A DNA stretch of 64,000 bases from Cryptomeria japonica. Its lineage: Eukaryota; Streptophyta; Pinopsida; Cupressales; Cupressaceae. This document shows, piece after piece, positions 33,061-45,514 of this stretch. Numbering within the stretch: the first letter of the stretch is position 1; every line of letters starts with the position of its first letter. The notes beneath the pieces are model-generated. The model ran no database searches. It had not been told where the DNA came from and saw nothing but the letters and a program-made list of their open reading frames with translations. The position numbers and the translations under genes were made by a program. The stretch covers positions 210,201,744-210,265,743 of the forward strand of contig NC_081411.1 in NCBI RefSeq assembly GCF_030272615.1. Reading direction: 5' to 3'.

Positions 33061-36000
33061 GGCGCGTTAGCTAGGATAGTGACTATGTGCAGTCCTATCA
33101 CTATAAGAGGCATTTTGGTTGACTAATATGAAAATAATTAAACAAGTGCATTCATTGGAAATGTGTATTTACATATGATTTTATATGGTTATCTATTTAT
33201 TTTGAATGTACTTATAAGGGTATTAGCTGGACAGGTCTTGACTTGGGGGTATGGTAAGAGCCTATATATTTTAATAAGTCATTAAGGTAGGGTGGTGACT
33301 ATTTCCCCCTTTTTGTTGTTTAATAATAGGAGCAAGTATCTTATAGTAGGATTTCCTCTTTTTCTTTTTCTTGTCGATAGCTAGGGAGTTTCACAATCAT
33401 ATAAAAAAATATACAAAATTTTTTTGATCTTAAAAATATCTTGAAAGGGTTTACTGCTATAGTTGCCAATGTTTCTCTTTGGGTTTAAGAATAATTTAAT
33501 TTAAACACCTATGTTGAAGAAATAAAATATTATTGTAGTTTTTAGCAAGGTGACCCTCTATGATTCATGTATATGAAATAAAATTACATTATGGGTGTAC
33601 TATGTTACCAAAATATTGAAACTGTGTTACTATGCATTCAAGAATTGATATCCTTTTTGTTCTTCTTAATATTTATTGTAATCAACAAATAGGGAAATGA
33701 ATGCTAAGAGAAAAATTAGTTTATATTTTGAAATCTTTATTTTTATAATAAACATAAACAAAAGATATAGAGAAATTCCCAAATTTATGTTTTTGTTGTT
33801 AAAATAAATACATGCATATTATCAATATTATTTAAAAATGTTAAATTTAAGTGACAAACAAGTGATATAATAATAATATTAACATATATAATATAGACAT
33901 GAAAGAAAAAAGAACAAAGAAATATGCGTGAACTTTTTTTGAATGTTTTTAGAAGGTACACATCCTATTATAGAAGTATCTTTATTTTGTATTTATTTGA
34001 AGAGATGCAACCTATAGAATTATGGCTGCTACACTTCCTCTAGAGAACCTATAAGTCAAACAAGATATTTACGTAGAATTTTCACCAATTATAGAAATAG
34101 AATAAAAAAATAATGTGTTACATTTCTCTTATGCTCAACAACCATTAAATTTACTCTTTAATTGTAAATCCATAGTAGAGAGCTAACTTCCTAGAAAATA
34201 AGCTCCACACCCTAGTGCCAAATATCTATAGTGTTAAACAAAAAAGAACCAAAAAACTACAAGAGCGGTCCAATGCATTGTTGAGTGCATGACCATGTTA
34301 TACAAAGCTTTCAACCTCTCTTCTCATGTGCCTATAGTCCATGGTAGTGTTAATCCACTATAGGTCACCCACTATCTCATAGAGGATGCCATTTATTTTC
34401 TTGTTGTGAATACTTTTCCATAAAATACCATTTAAATAATAAAATTAAAAAGTGATTTTTTTGGGGGCCTCCACTTTTTTTTGACATGTATAGGATAGGT
34501 GAAATTATATCATGGATCTTAAAAAATGAGAAAAATTCCCTTAATTAACAAGATAGTTTAGTTATGTTTTTTTAGAATTTTGCATAGTATATATGACTAT
34601 TTTTATGAATTTTCCCTAGGAGCGATGCCAATATCTTATGATAGTCTATGACTATAGTGTGTATGTTTGTAGCATCATAAATTGTACACCCCTAACTAGG
34701 GTTGTCTGAATTCATGCTTAGGTTAGCACCCACCTTAGTGTGTCCTATTGATTCTTACATTTTTAAGTCTCCTTTAGGCATCTAATTATTAATTTTAATT
34801 AAATATAGAAGACCTCTCACAATAATTCACATATTATTAAATTTGGCACTTAATCCTAGGTGTAGCCCTTTTTATATTATTTTAAGTTAATCATAATAAT
34901 GTCCCAATTTAAATCTTCCAAGCATATTTTTACATATATAAACACCTTGGATTTATCTACCATTATGGATTTAACTCTATAATCACATAATCTCACATCC
35001 CTAGAAAATTGGAAAAAAGTTGGTCGAACCATGGTGGTACCACCATTGTCCCATACGTTTTTCCCCAAATTTTGGAAGCTTAATTTGGTGATATTATAAT
35101 GTTAAAAAATTGATTGGTGTAAATTTTTATTAGTTCTAAGTCAGCCTATTATAAAAATCAAACTTACGGTTTCATATATTAAACCTTTTTATTTCCCTCA
35201 GTTGGGGATCCAAATCTAGCGATTCAAGGAGATCCTTGCAAATTGAAAGAATAGGTTTTATGTGAAGTCTACAATCAGAAAGTTCATCATTAATAAAGTC
35301 ATCATCAATATTTTTATCATTCACATAAGCTTTAGGAGATATTAAATAATAATAAGGAGATCATCAACTATTGATTGACTTGTACCTCTCCTTAGGGTTT
35401 GGTATGGTTTCATGTTGTTTTTTTATCTCTATTTGAATTTCAGATCTACTCCATTGATTTTTAAATTCAAATTACTTTATTTAGATCCATATTACATTTT
35501 TTATTTGAAGAATTTACATTTCATTCATTTTAGGGTTTTTACTCAAACCGTAGGATAGAACTCTAGTTTGCAATTAATTCACAAGAATCTTAAAAGTACA
35601 TGACATCCTCGAGAACACACACATTTTCAGTATAATATTGTCTTTGTGGAGGTGGAAATCATAAAAATAAAGGGTTTGACTAAGGCAAATACTTATATAT
35701 CCACAAACACACCTTTTTTTAGCTTGCAGTTGTAGTTATAGGTTTTCGTTAGGCTAGTCGATTTCCAAAAGATCTCAACAAATCGTCATAGACTGGTTAT
35801 CAAAATTAGGACTGATATTTTAAATACCAAGGTATTCAATGACCTAGTCCTCAAATAAAAGGGTGGTCTATTCCCCGTTCCTCGTTAGTCATCTTCAAAT
35901 TTGGTAGATAGGCCTTAGATAGTCTCAAGTTTTACATTTGTAGTTTGTAGATTAGTTCAGTTACTAAGACAAATGCACCCAATGCCCTAATCTTACCAGT

Positions 36001-36589
36001 TCAAGCTTAGTTTTTATATCATGTCCACATTATAATTTCATTCTCAGATTTGTACTTGTTGTCTTAGTTTTATTTAGTAATTGGTTTGTTATCACTATTT
36101 CTATAGCTACTTTAATTTGTCTTCTTACCTTAGTTTTTTTATTTTTCTATATTTAGCATATGTCATTTTGATAAAAGTGAATGAATTACAAACCTATAAT
36201 TATCCCTTGAATCAATTTCACAAGAGTTAGTCAAAGAGTGTCACTCATTTAGATGCTTTCATATTCTAATTTTTTTTATCAAAATGGTTTTAGGTCTTAA
36301 CTATACCTGATTGTATTTTTACACCATACATTTTGGTGAACCTAATGTTCTTACACTTCCATTATTTCAGATTTGTTCTCTTAGCTCTAAATTTCTATTT
36401 GCAATTATTTTTTAAATATATATCTCATGCACTTTCATTAATTTATTAGTTAGTTCATATGGTTGCATTTAGTAAACCAAATAACATCTTTATTTCCAGG
36501 ACATTCAATTTTCCTTCATTCCTTGAATTATTTCCTTTGCGACAAGAAATTATCGTGGATAAATGAGATTTTTTTCTTATGAACCCACA
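33061..36589. other. AT-rich sequence, no gene recognised
   Basis: About 3.5 kb lies between two plus-strand LINE pieces. I found no coherent frame and no LTR end. Endonuclease/RT sequence of the flanking LINE would be expected here, but I could not recognise it, so the pieces may come from different copies or be separated by an unidentified insertion. Confidence 0.4.
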
Positions 36590-37430
36590 TGGAAAGGAGA
36601 TGGATACCTTGGAGGTTTTAAAATTTAAAAAGGTAAAATACCTTGCTCATATCTAGGCCTTCAAATTTATAAGGGAGTGGGGAATTCAAAATTATGAGAT
36701 CCCTCAAGGATAAGATAGATAAAATGCTAAATTATTGAATAGAGAAATGAATCTCATGGGTAGGTAGGTTAGTGATATAGAAATTTATGATTTATTCCCT
36801 TCCAATTCATATTATTTCACATCTCTTTTTGACATCTAGTCATAATACATCACTAATTTAAAAAATGAGGAAGTTTTTTTTGGCAAGGAATGGTGGATAA
36901 GCATAAAGTTTCTCCTATTGCTTGGGAAAAAAATTGCATGCCTAAGGAGTATGGAGGAGTTAGCCCTTCATAGGAAAATATAAACAATATTTGGGAGTTA
37001 AATTGTTTAAAGCTTGGGCTTTTTTTATGTTAAAAAATAGATATTGATAAAGTATACATGGAAGGGGATTCAACCTAGTGATTAATATTGTAAAGTTAGG
37101 ATCCATATTCAACTAGAAATTGAAATAATTGTTAGAGATAATTTTATCTTTCATAAAACATTTCGAATCATATAGAGTCAATCATATATATCGTGAAGGC
37201 AATAAAGAGGCACACATCCTAGCCTATAAATGAGTTGATGGTTTGAGAGAAGTATATAAAGAAAAGAAATCAAATTTAAATTATCCCAATATTGTGTTAG
37301 TGAGGATTTAATAAGAGGAGGAAGAATTAATGGCCTTAACAAAAGTTTGGAGAATAGCTACTAAGATGTGAGAATTAGAATTTGAATGTAGTGGCAGAAG
37401 TATCTATGGGTGATGTTAGATTTCTAGGTT
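36590..37430 (+). pseudogene. LINE ORF2 fragment (end of RT to RNase H)
   Basis: Broken plus-strand frames carry LINE landmarks. Near 36,880-36,960 KHKVSPIAWEKNCMPKEYGG matches the conserved segment after the RT core (K..I.W...C.PK..GG). Near 37,065 MEGDS matches the RNase H catalytic Asp strand, and near 37,190-37,230 YREGNKEAHILAY matches the RNase H end (REGN..AD.LA; the Asp is replaced by His here). The copia element is inserted 120 bases downstream. Confidence 0.6.
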
Positions 37431-37555
37431 GACACAATTGTAGTTAATAACACTATCCTTGATAGGTATGTAGCTTAGTCACTCAATGACATGGATTATA
37501 TTATCTATACAACTATATTCATTGTGGTGTTATTGATTTATTTCTGAGTTTGAAT

Positions 37556-39060
37556 TGTTGGCATTTCGATAGAAAGGGATATTGTTGATATTCATTAAGG
37601 ATATTGAGAAGGTTGTTGAAGATTATTGATATAATTGAAAAAGGATAATAACTATCTTTATAACATTATTTTGTCATTGATGTCAAGAAATTGATTTTGT
37701 TATTCAGTATGATGTTGCCATATCTTGAGAAGATTGATTTGAAGAGAATTAAGATGTCGGTAAAAGACATAGAAAGAATGTGATAAGAAAGGGAAGAAAT
37801 AAGTTATTGAATGGGCAACTATTACCGAGTTAGAAAATGATGAGATCATGATGTTTAGATTGTTTTGATATCCTACATATGTTGTTGATTGTAAGGTTAA
37901 TACTATACTATGTCACCGAGCAAAGAACCTAGTCGGTAAACCCTAAGGAACCTAGTCGGTAAACCCTAATGAAGGCAGAATGTCTACCGAGCAAAGTTTA
38001 GTATTTATTGAGTTGCAACCGAGTTATGACAAATCGCATTGGATGGATAAAAGCGTTATTTAATGAAGGATGCTGATGAGCTGGAGATGTATAAATGATT
38101 GGTATGTTGTGCATGAAGTTTGTTAAGGATCTACGACAATAGAAGATCGGCAGGAAGATCTACATCGTAGATTGAACCACAATAACCTTGTGCAAGTTCC
38201 AAGAAAGGAATGTAAGTCCCTAGGCAAGGTAAAACTTTTTCAGATCGAAGGATGCATTGAACCTAGTCAAGCTTGAAGATCTGATGGCTAAGATGGATCA
38301 TGGGAAATGTGATCATGGAGATTTAGCGGTTAGTAAATTATTTATAAATAAGAAATTATTGATGAACAATGTATGCGGGCAAGTGTAAGCACATGGATGC
38401 TACATAGTGATTACTGAGCATAGAAGCTTGAAGACCTGTTTGAATAATAGAGTAAGGAGCCCAGCAGAGGGACAAGATAAGTGCTATGACAAGATTGTTT
38501 TGAGCAAAATAGAATTTGCTTTAGCATTTTAGATGTGAAGTTGCAAATATATTTATTACTGCTATTTAATTTGTAAGTGATAGAGAAATCTCTTAACCAA
38601 GTGGACCTAACAGTCTTCTTTGTAAATCCTCTAGCAAGGTGACGTTCTATTTGAGTGTTTGAAATCCTTTGAGATGGTCACTTTGAACAAAGTGAAGATC
38701 CTAATAGATCTGAGGGAAATCCCTTAACTGGGTCACATCTAGTAATGTGTTTGTAATCTTTAACATGATTTGCTTCTAACCGAGCATACTCTAGAAGAGT
38801 ATATTTCTTAGTGGGTCCGAAATCCCACATTGGTTTTTCCCTATTTGGGTTTCCACGTTAAATCTAGTGTTATGTGTGTTATGATGATTATGTGTTTATG
38901 AGTTTGCATGTTTAGCAGTTTTTGGTTATATTGTTGAAGTATAAGTTATCGAGGTTGAATCTATTGATTTTATGGAAGATTAAGTTTGTATGATTCACAC
39001 CCACACCACCCCCCCCGCCCCCTCTCACATCTTGTGAGCTATTGATATCAGAACTTTACA
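37556..39060 (+). repeat. 5' LTR of copia element
   Basis: TGTTGGCATT to TTTACA. It contains the block shared by LTRs in this window (CCCACATTGGTTTTTCCC at 38,824; GGGTTTCCACGTTAA at about 38,847) and a C-rich pre-terminal tract at about 39,001-39,025. A 24-bp direct duplication (AACCTAGTCGGTAAACCCTA, twice within 37,924-37,975) is absent from the 3' LTR. Confidence 0.9.
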
Positions 39061-39062
39061 AT

Positions 39063-39073
39063 TGGTATCAGAG
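39063..39073 (+). promoter_or_regulatory. Primer binding site of copia element (tRNA-iMet)
   Basis: TGGTATCAGAG, two bases after the LTR end, is complementary to the 3' end of plant initiator tRNA-Met, the usual Ty1/copia primer. Confidence 0.9.
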
Positions 39074-39124
39074 ATTTGGACTCTGAAAGAAAAGTTTAAA
39101 GGTACTTGAGGCAAAGATCCAAAG

Positions 39125-40225
39125 ATGTATAAAAGGGATGCACCAAAGCTGAACAAGTCAATTTTCTCCACATGGCAGAAAAGAATGAAGCTGCAACTAT
39201 CAAGAATTGGAGAATATGCAATATATTATCTGGAGAATGATTACATTGCACAGAGCACCAACCTGATGACCTTGGAAGAGATAAAGGCAAAGCAAGAACA
39301 TATTCAAGCTATGATTGAAATAACATCAGCATTGATTGACTCAGAGTTTAATGATCTAGAAGGCTGTAATGATGCAAAAGCAATGTGGACCAAGCTTATA
39401 TCTGTGTATGGTGGTGATGAACATGTTCAAAGAGAAAAAGTAGATAGTCTCAGAGAACAACTTGAATCCATGAGAATGAATGAAGGTGAGAACATAACCC
39501 AATATGGTACAAGGTTAAAGGAGTCTGTCAATCAAATTAAAGGAGCAGGAGGAACTATTGAAGAATAGGATGTAACAAGTAAGTTTCTTAGAACACTTCT
39601 ACCTGCTTATGCCATTCGACTCTCTACAATCAATGAATTGAGGTCTATACCTAACATGCCAGTTTCTTTGGATGCTACTATTGGTAAGCTACATGCATTT
39701 GAATTAAGTAAATTTGATAATAGTGGGTCTTTGGTAAATAAAGTAGAATCTACATTCAGTTCTTTTCATCTTGGTGAATCTAATGACTACAATGATAGAA
39801 TGAGTAAGTACTCTGAAGGAAATCATAGTGGAGCAAGTGAAAGGTTTCGCAAAAACATGGAAGTACACAAACTATATGAGGAAATTAGGAAGCAGGAAGA
39901 GTTTGAAGTATTATTAGCCAAAAGGTTACCGAGAGGAAAAGGTAAGTATAAAGGAAAGCTACCTTTAAAATGTTTCAATTGTGATAAAATAGGACATATG
40001 GCTTCTAACTGTCCTGACAAAGAATCTAGTGAAAAGAGAGAATACCGAGATAATAGGCAGAAAGACAACTAATATAAAGGACATCGAGACTTCAGAAGGA
40101 GAGACAAAAAGACATGCCTAGTAGCTGATGAGGAATCCAACAATGATAAATTTGATGAAACTGATACTGAGGAAGTTGTTTATGTGGCTATTAAAGATGG
40201 ATAAGATGAAGAAAGGTATGAATAA
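39125..40225 (+). pseudogene. gag: copia gag
   Basis: The capsid/nucleocapsid protein frame opens with ATG 52 bases after the primer site. The capsid part is helical (LNKSIFSTWQKRMKLQL, AMWTKLISVYGG, ESMRMNEGENITQYGTRL). A zinc knuckle CFNCDKIGHMASNC (39,971-40,012) is intact CX2CX4HX4C. In-frame stops: TAG 39,566, TAA 40,070, 40,202 and 40,223. The frame continues directly into protease. Confidence 0.85.
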
Positions 40226-41265
40226 AAATCCCTAATATCTCACATAAATAATAATGATTCTTGGATCATAGACAATGGATGCTCACATCACATGACAGGA
40301 TATAAACACAAGTTTGTTAAGCTAGAAGACTATGATGGAGGCTATGTAAGATTTGGTAATGATGCACCATGTCCGATGAAAGGTAAAGGATCTATAACAC
40401 TTCTTGACAATGCTAAATTTGATGATGTATATTGGGTTGAAGGTTTAAAATACAATTTGTTGAGTGTAGCACAGCTAAACAATACAGGATACCGAATAGA
40501 ATTTCAGAAAGGAATTGTCAAAGTTCATGACAAGTATGGAAAGTTAGCTGCTACCGGGACACAAACAAAAGGTAATACATTTCATCTTGACTCAACTCGG
40601 AACAAGTGTCTTTATGCTAAGATAGATGATACCTGGTTATGGCATAAAAGGTTTTGTCATGTAAATTTTGACAATCTGATCAAAATAAGTAAGAAGCACC
40701 CAGTAAGAGGTCTCTCGAGTCCAAAAAAACTGAGAATGCTATATGTCGAGGATGCCAAATGGGTAAGATGACAAGATCAAGCTTTACAAGTAAGTCCTAC
40801 ACTTCTAAAGGAATTTTAGATATAGTACACACTGATCTTTGTGGTCCCATGAAAGTTCAAAGTTATTATGGTGATAAATATTTCATATTATTTGTGGATG
40901 ATTACTCAAGGATGATGTCAGTTATGTTTTTACAAGAAAAATCAGAAGCTTTTCAAATGTTTAAATGGTACAAGGCAAGAGTTGAAAATGAAATAGGAAG
41001 ATAGCTGAAATGTCTTAGATCTGATAGAGGAGGAGAGTTCACTTCTGATGAATTTAACTTATTCTGCAATGATCATGGTATAAAAAGACAAGTATTTGCA
41101 CTGAGAACACCTCAGGAAAATGGGATAGCCGAGAGAAGAAACATATCAATTGTAGATTGTGCTAGAACCCTGATGATAGAAAAGAGGGTACCTTAAATAT
41201 TTTGGAGAGAAGCAATCAGCACTGTAGTTTACACCCTGAACTTAGTTCAACTGAAGAAAGGAACT
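40226..41265 (+). pseudogene. copia protease and integrase
   Basis: Protease: WIIDNGCSHHMTG at 40,262-40,300 is the copia protease active site, but the D-[ST]-G triad has Asn in place of Ser/Thr, one G-to-A change. Integrase zinc domain: LWHKRFCHVNF (about 40,640) and CRGCQMGK (40,744-40,767) give HHCC. The frame shifts between these two parts at the A-run 40,723-40,729. Catalytic core: Asp in HTDLCGPM (about 40,830), FVDDYSR (about 40,890) and Glu in PQENGIAERRN (about 41,115). Stops TAG at 41,002 and TAA at 41,194. Confidence 0.85.
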
Positions 41266-42630
41266 ATGAAGACACCATATGAGATCTGGTATGACAAGAA
41301 ACCTAATGTAAGTTATTTTAAAATCTTTGGAAGTAGATGTTATGTCCACAAAGATGACATAAATGGAAAGTTTGATCAGAAAAGTGAAGAAGGAACATTT
41401 CTTGGTTATTCTTCTAGAAGTAAAGCATTTAAATGTCTGATCAAATCATCTAACAAAATAGTGGAAAGTGCAAATGTGAAAATTGATAAATTTGCAGAAA
41501 GAAATGATGAAGGAAATTCCAAAGAACCAAAAAATTATGAAGAATTTGTTTATGTTCAACGGAGAAGTCCTACTGAGAAAGCTGTTGAAGAAAATGAAGA
41601 TAATGTCCAGTTATCGAGTGATGAAGAAGATCATACAGAGCCTATATTAGCCAAATATGTCAGAAGACATCATGCATCAAGTCAGATTATAGGATATAAG
41701 GATGATCCAGTGATGACAAGGAACAAACTGAGACAGAACACATGTCCAATATCTGAATTTGAATTGAGAATAGTAAAAGAGGCATTTAACAGTGAAGATT
41801 GGGTAAATTCTATGACAGAAGAGATCGATAAAATCAAGAAGAATGACACATGGACACTGATCTCAAGACTGAAGGAAAAAAATGTAATCGGTACAAAGTG
41901 GATTTTCAGAAACAAGTTAAATGAAAAAGGTGAGGTCATTCGAAACAAAGCAAGACTAGTTTGCAAAGGTTATGCTCAAGAAGAAGGAATAGATTATGGT
42001 GAGACTTTTGCACCTATGGCTAGACTTGAGGGAGTAAGAACATTGTTGGCATATGCTGCTTTCAAAAATTTCAAGGTATATCAAATGGATGTTACATCTG
42101 CATTTTTGAATGGTATACTAGAAGAAGAAGTTTACATTGAACAACCTAAAGGATTTGTTGAAAATAGGAGTAAAGATCAGGTATGTAAATTAAACAAATG
42201 TTTATATGGTTTGAAATAAGCACCTAGAGCATGGTATGAAAGACTGGACTCTTATTTGATCAAGATTGGTTTTATAAGGACAAGTGAAAATAGCAACATG
42301 TCCATGAAGAGGGATGAGGACAATGGAATATTGATCTCAGCCATATTTGTTGATGATATTATTTTTTTTGGTAATGACTCCTTATGCAACAATTTTGGAA
42401 ATGAAATGTGCAAAGAATTTGAGATGTCATTAATCGGTGAGATAAAATATTTTATAGGTTTACAGATACTGCAAATGAAAGATGAGATTTTCATTACTCA
42501 ATCCAAGTACATCAAGGAAATCTTGAAGAAATTTGGAATGGAGGATTCTAAACCAATAAGTACTCCTAGGTCTACTAACTGTAAACTATCAAAGAATGAT
42601 GAATCTGCATCTGTTGATGAGACACTTTAA
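41266..42630 (+). pseudogene. copia reverse transcriptase
   Basis: After the integrase C-terminal region ([20 protein letters not shown], 41,272 on) comes an acidic linker. The RT then follows: [32 protein letters not shown] (about 41,955), [12 protein letters not shown] with the first catalytic Asp (about 42,080), CLYGLK-stop-APRAWY (TAA at 42,217 where Gln is usual), and FVDD (42,346-42,357), the YVDD box. It ends at TAA 42,628. Apart from the stops the domain is well preserved. Confidence 0.9.
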
Positions 42631-43299
42631 CAATCTATGATTGGGAAGTTGCAATATGTTGTGCATAGCAGACTGGATATAACACATGCAGTAGGTATTG
42701 TTGCAAGACTTTCGGTAGATCCCAAGGAAACCCATATGACAGCAATCAAGAGAATTTCCAAATACCTGAGAGGCACTAAAGATTATGGCTTAGTATATGA
42801 AAAGAGGAATGATTTTGATTTAAAATTTTATACTGATGCTGATTGGGCAGGCAACATTGATGATTGGAAAAACACAAGTGGTGGAGCTTTCTTCTTGGGA
42901 AATAGACTAGTAAGCTGGTTTAGCAAGAAACAAGGATGCATTTCATAGTCAACAGCTGAAGCTGAATATGTTGCTGCAGCATTGAATTGTACCAATATAG
43001 CATGGATCAAGCAACTATTGGAAGGTATAAATGAAAAGTTTACCGAGCCAGTAACTATATTCTATGATAATACGAGTGCCATTAACATTTCAAAGAATCT
43101 AGTAATGCACTCTAAGACAAAGCATATATCTATAAAGTATCATTATCTCAGAGAAGAAGTTCAAGAGAAGAAAGTTGTGTTGGACTATATCAGTTCAAAG
43201 GAACAAATTGTAGACATCTTCACAAAGACATTGCCAAGGGACACTTTTGAGTATCTCAGAAGCAAGTTAGGGGTCCTACCCCTATCTTCTACTCACTAA
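42631..43299 (+). pseudogene. copia RNase H
   Basis: The same frame continues with SMIGKLQYVVHSRLDI, the FYTDADWAGN catalytic Asp (about 42,830), STAEAEYVAAA with the catalytic Glu (about 42,955; preceded by TAG at 42,946), and FYDNTSAI with the third Asp (about 43,065). It closes with KHISIKYHYLREEV and DIFTKTLPRDTFEYLRSKLG and the TAA at 43,297. This is the normal end of a copia polyprotein. Confidence 0.88.
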
Positions 43300-43785
43300 C
43301 AAAGTTCGGTGAAAGAATCAATTCGATGAATCTATAGAATATTATGTTTGGATTGATGCTGATTTACGCACTTTAGAAGGTTTTCTAAAGGTGTGCAAGA
43401 AATAGTGAATAGAGACAAGTTGCTCTGACCGAGACTAAGATGATACACAACAAGGAAAATCTCTTCACAGAGGAAGAAATCATGATTTAGTTCTTTTACT
43501 TTTTGGTATTGTTGTCAAAGGGGGAGAAGACTAAATCATAAAATTTTAAATGAAGAAGATCACAGAAGACTAATGTCAGGGGGAGAAGATTACAAAAGGG
43601 AGCAGGTTAAATGCAAGACAACAGCTCAGAAGCCTAATGAAAAAGGGAGAAGACTTTAGATGATTTTTAACAGCTCAAGGATAATAGGAGAAGTCTAACA
43701 GCAATTTGAATCCGATTCAATTTGAATATCTTGTTGGTATTACCATTTAAAAGTTGGTTTTGCCATCAATGCCAAAGGGGGAGAT
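43300..43785 (+). promoter_or_regulatory. copia 3' noncoding region and polypurine tract
   Basis: About 480 bp contains several purine blocks: TTGTCAAAGGGGGAGAAGA (43,511), TCAGGGGGAGAAGA (about 43,577) and the tract CAAAGGGGGAGAT (43,773-43,785) directly before the 3' LTR. No env-like ORF is seen. Confidence 0.8.
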
Positions 43786-45263
43786 TGTTGGCATTTCAAT
43801 AGAAAGGGAGATTATTGATATTCATTAAGGATATTGAGAAAGTTGTTGAAGATTATTGATATAACTGAAAAAGGATGATAACTATCCTTATAACATTATT
43901 TTGTTAGTGATGTCAAGAAATTGATTTTCTAATTCAGTATGATGTTGCCATATCTTGAGAAGATTGATTTGAAGAGAATTAAGATGTCGGTAAAAGACAT
44001 AGAAAGAATGTGATAAGAAAGGGGAGAAATAAGTTATTCAATGGGCAACTATTACCAAGTTAGACAATGATGAGATCATGATGTTTATATTGTTTTGATA
44101 TCCTACATATGTTGTTGATTTTAAGGTTAATACTATATTATGTCACCAAGCAAAGAACCTAGTCGGTAAACCCTAAGGTTATCGATATTGGTTAATAAAG
44201 GCAGAATGTCTACTGAGTAAATTTTTGTATTTACCGAGTTACACCTGAGTTATGACAGATCACATTGGATGCATAAAAGCATTATTTAATGAAGGATACT
44301 GATGAGCTGGAGATGTATAAATGATGGTATTCCATGCATGAAGTTTGTTAAGGATCTACGGCAATAGAAGATCGGTAGGAAGATCTACAGCACAGATTGA
44401 ACCGCATTAGCCTTGTGCAAGTTCCAAGAAAGGAATGCAAGTCCCTAGGAAAGGCAAAAAATTTTCAGATAGAAGGATGCATTGAACCTAATCAGGATTG
44501 AAGATCTGATGGCTAAGATGGATCGTGGGAAATGTGATCAAGGAGATTCAACGGTTAGCAAATTGTTTATAAATAAGAAATTGTTGATGAACAATGTATG
44601 CGGGCAAGTGTAAGCATGCTACATAGTGATTACCAAGCATAGAACCTTGAAGATCTGTTTGAATAACAGAGTAAGGAGCCCAGCAGAGGGACAAGATAAG
44701 TCCTATGACAAGATTGTTTTGAGAAAAATAGAATCTGCTTTAGCATTTTAGATGTGAAGTTGCAAATATATTTATTACTGTTGTTTATTTTGTAAGTGAC
44801 AGAGAAGTCCCTTAACCGAGTGGACCTAACAGTCTTATTTGTAAATCCTCTAGCAAGGTGACATTCTAGTTGAGTGTTTGAAATCCTTTGACAAGGTCAC
44901 TTCTAACAAAGTGAAGATCCTAACAGATCTGAGGGAAATCCCTTAACCGGGTCACATCTAGCAATGTGTTTGTAATGTTTAACATGATTTTCTTTTAACC
45001 GAGCATACTCTAGAAGAGTATATTTCTTAGTGGGTCCGAAATCCCACAATGGTTTTTCCCTATTTGGGTTTCCACGTTAAATCTGGTATTATATGTGTTA
45101 TGATGATTATGTATTTATGAGTTTGCATTTTTAGCAGTTTTTGGTTATATTGCTGAAGTATAAGTTACCGAGGTTGAATCTGTTGATTTTATGGAAGATT
45201 AAGTTTGTATGATTCACCCCCCCCCCCTCTCATCTTATTAGCTATTGACATCAGAACTTTACA
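43786..45263 (+). repeat. 3' LTR of copia element
   Basis: TGTTGGCATT to TTTACA, followed by the second TGAAT. It has a run of 11 Cs at 45,227-45,237 before CTCTCATC near the end. It lacks the 24-bp duplication and a few bases present in the 5' LTR. Confidence 0.9.
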
Positions 45264-45514
45264 TGAATGTCCTTGAGTAGAAAATGGCGGGTTTTAGTTG
45301 ATGGAGAGAAGGTATTAATTCTTATATATGAAATTGGTGAAAGTTGTTGAGAATGCGACTCTACACCTAGTTCTATAATTGTAGATTGGTTGGAATATTT
45401 TTTTATCTCTTTCAACAATATTTTTTGGTTTGAGATGATTTTTAAGGAAAAGCTAGATAGGTCCAGATAAACTAGAGAGCTGAAAGGATGAGCTGAAAGG
45501 ATATTGCAACTTGA

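Larger units (their letters stand above)
37551..45268 (+). mobile_element. Complete but inactive Ty1/copia retrotransposon
   Basis: The element is 37,556-45,263 (7,708 bp), flanked by TGAAT at 37,551-37,555 and 45,264-45,268. Order: LTR, tRNA-iMet primer site, gag, protease, integrase, RT, RNase H, about 480 bp noncoding, polypurine tract, LTR. Integrase before RT defines Ty1/copia. The polyprotein is one frame with a single shift at a run of seven As (40,723-40,729) and eight or so premature stops, so it is dead. The LTRs differ by substitutions and indels (1,505 versus 1,478 bp), so it is not recent. Confidence 0.93.

Noticed and set aside
34877-35068. 63-codon minus-strand ORF
   Set aside because: Isolated short ORF in AT-rich sequence without similarity or context.
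39125-43299. Stop-codon readthrough or alternative code to express the copia polyprotein
   Set aside because: Stops are of mixed types (TAA and TAG), several fall inside catalytic domains, and there is a frameshift and a protease active-site change; decay is simpler.
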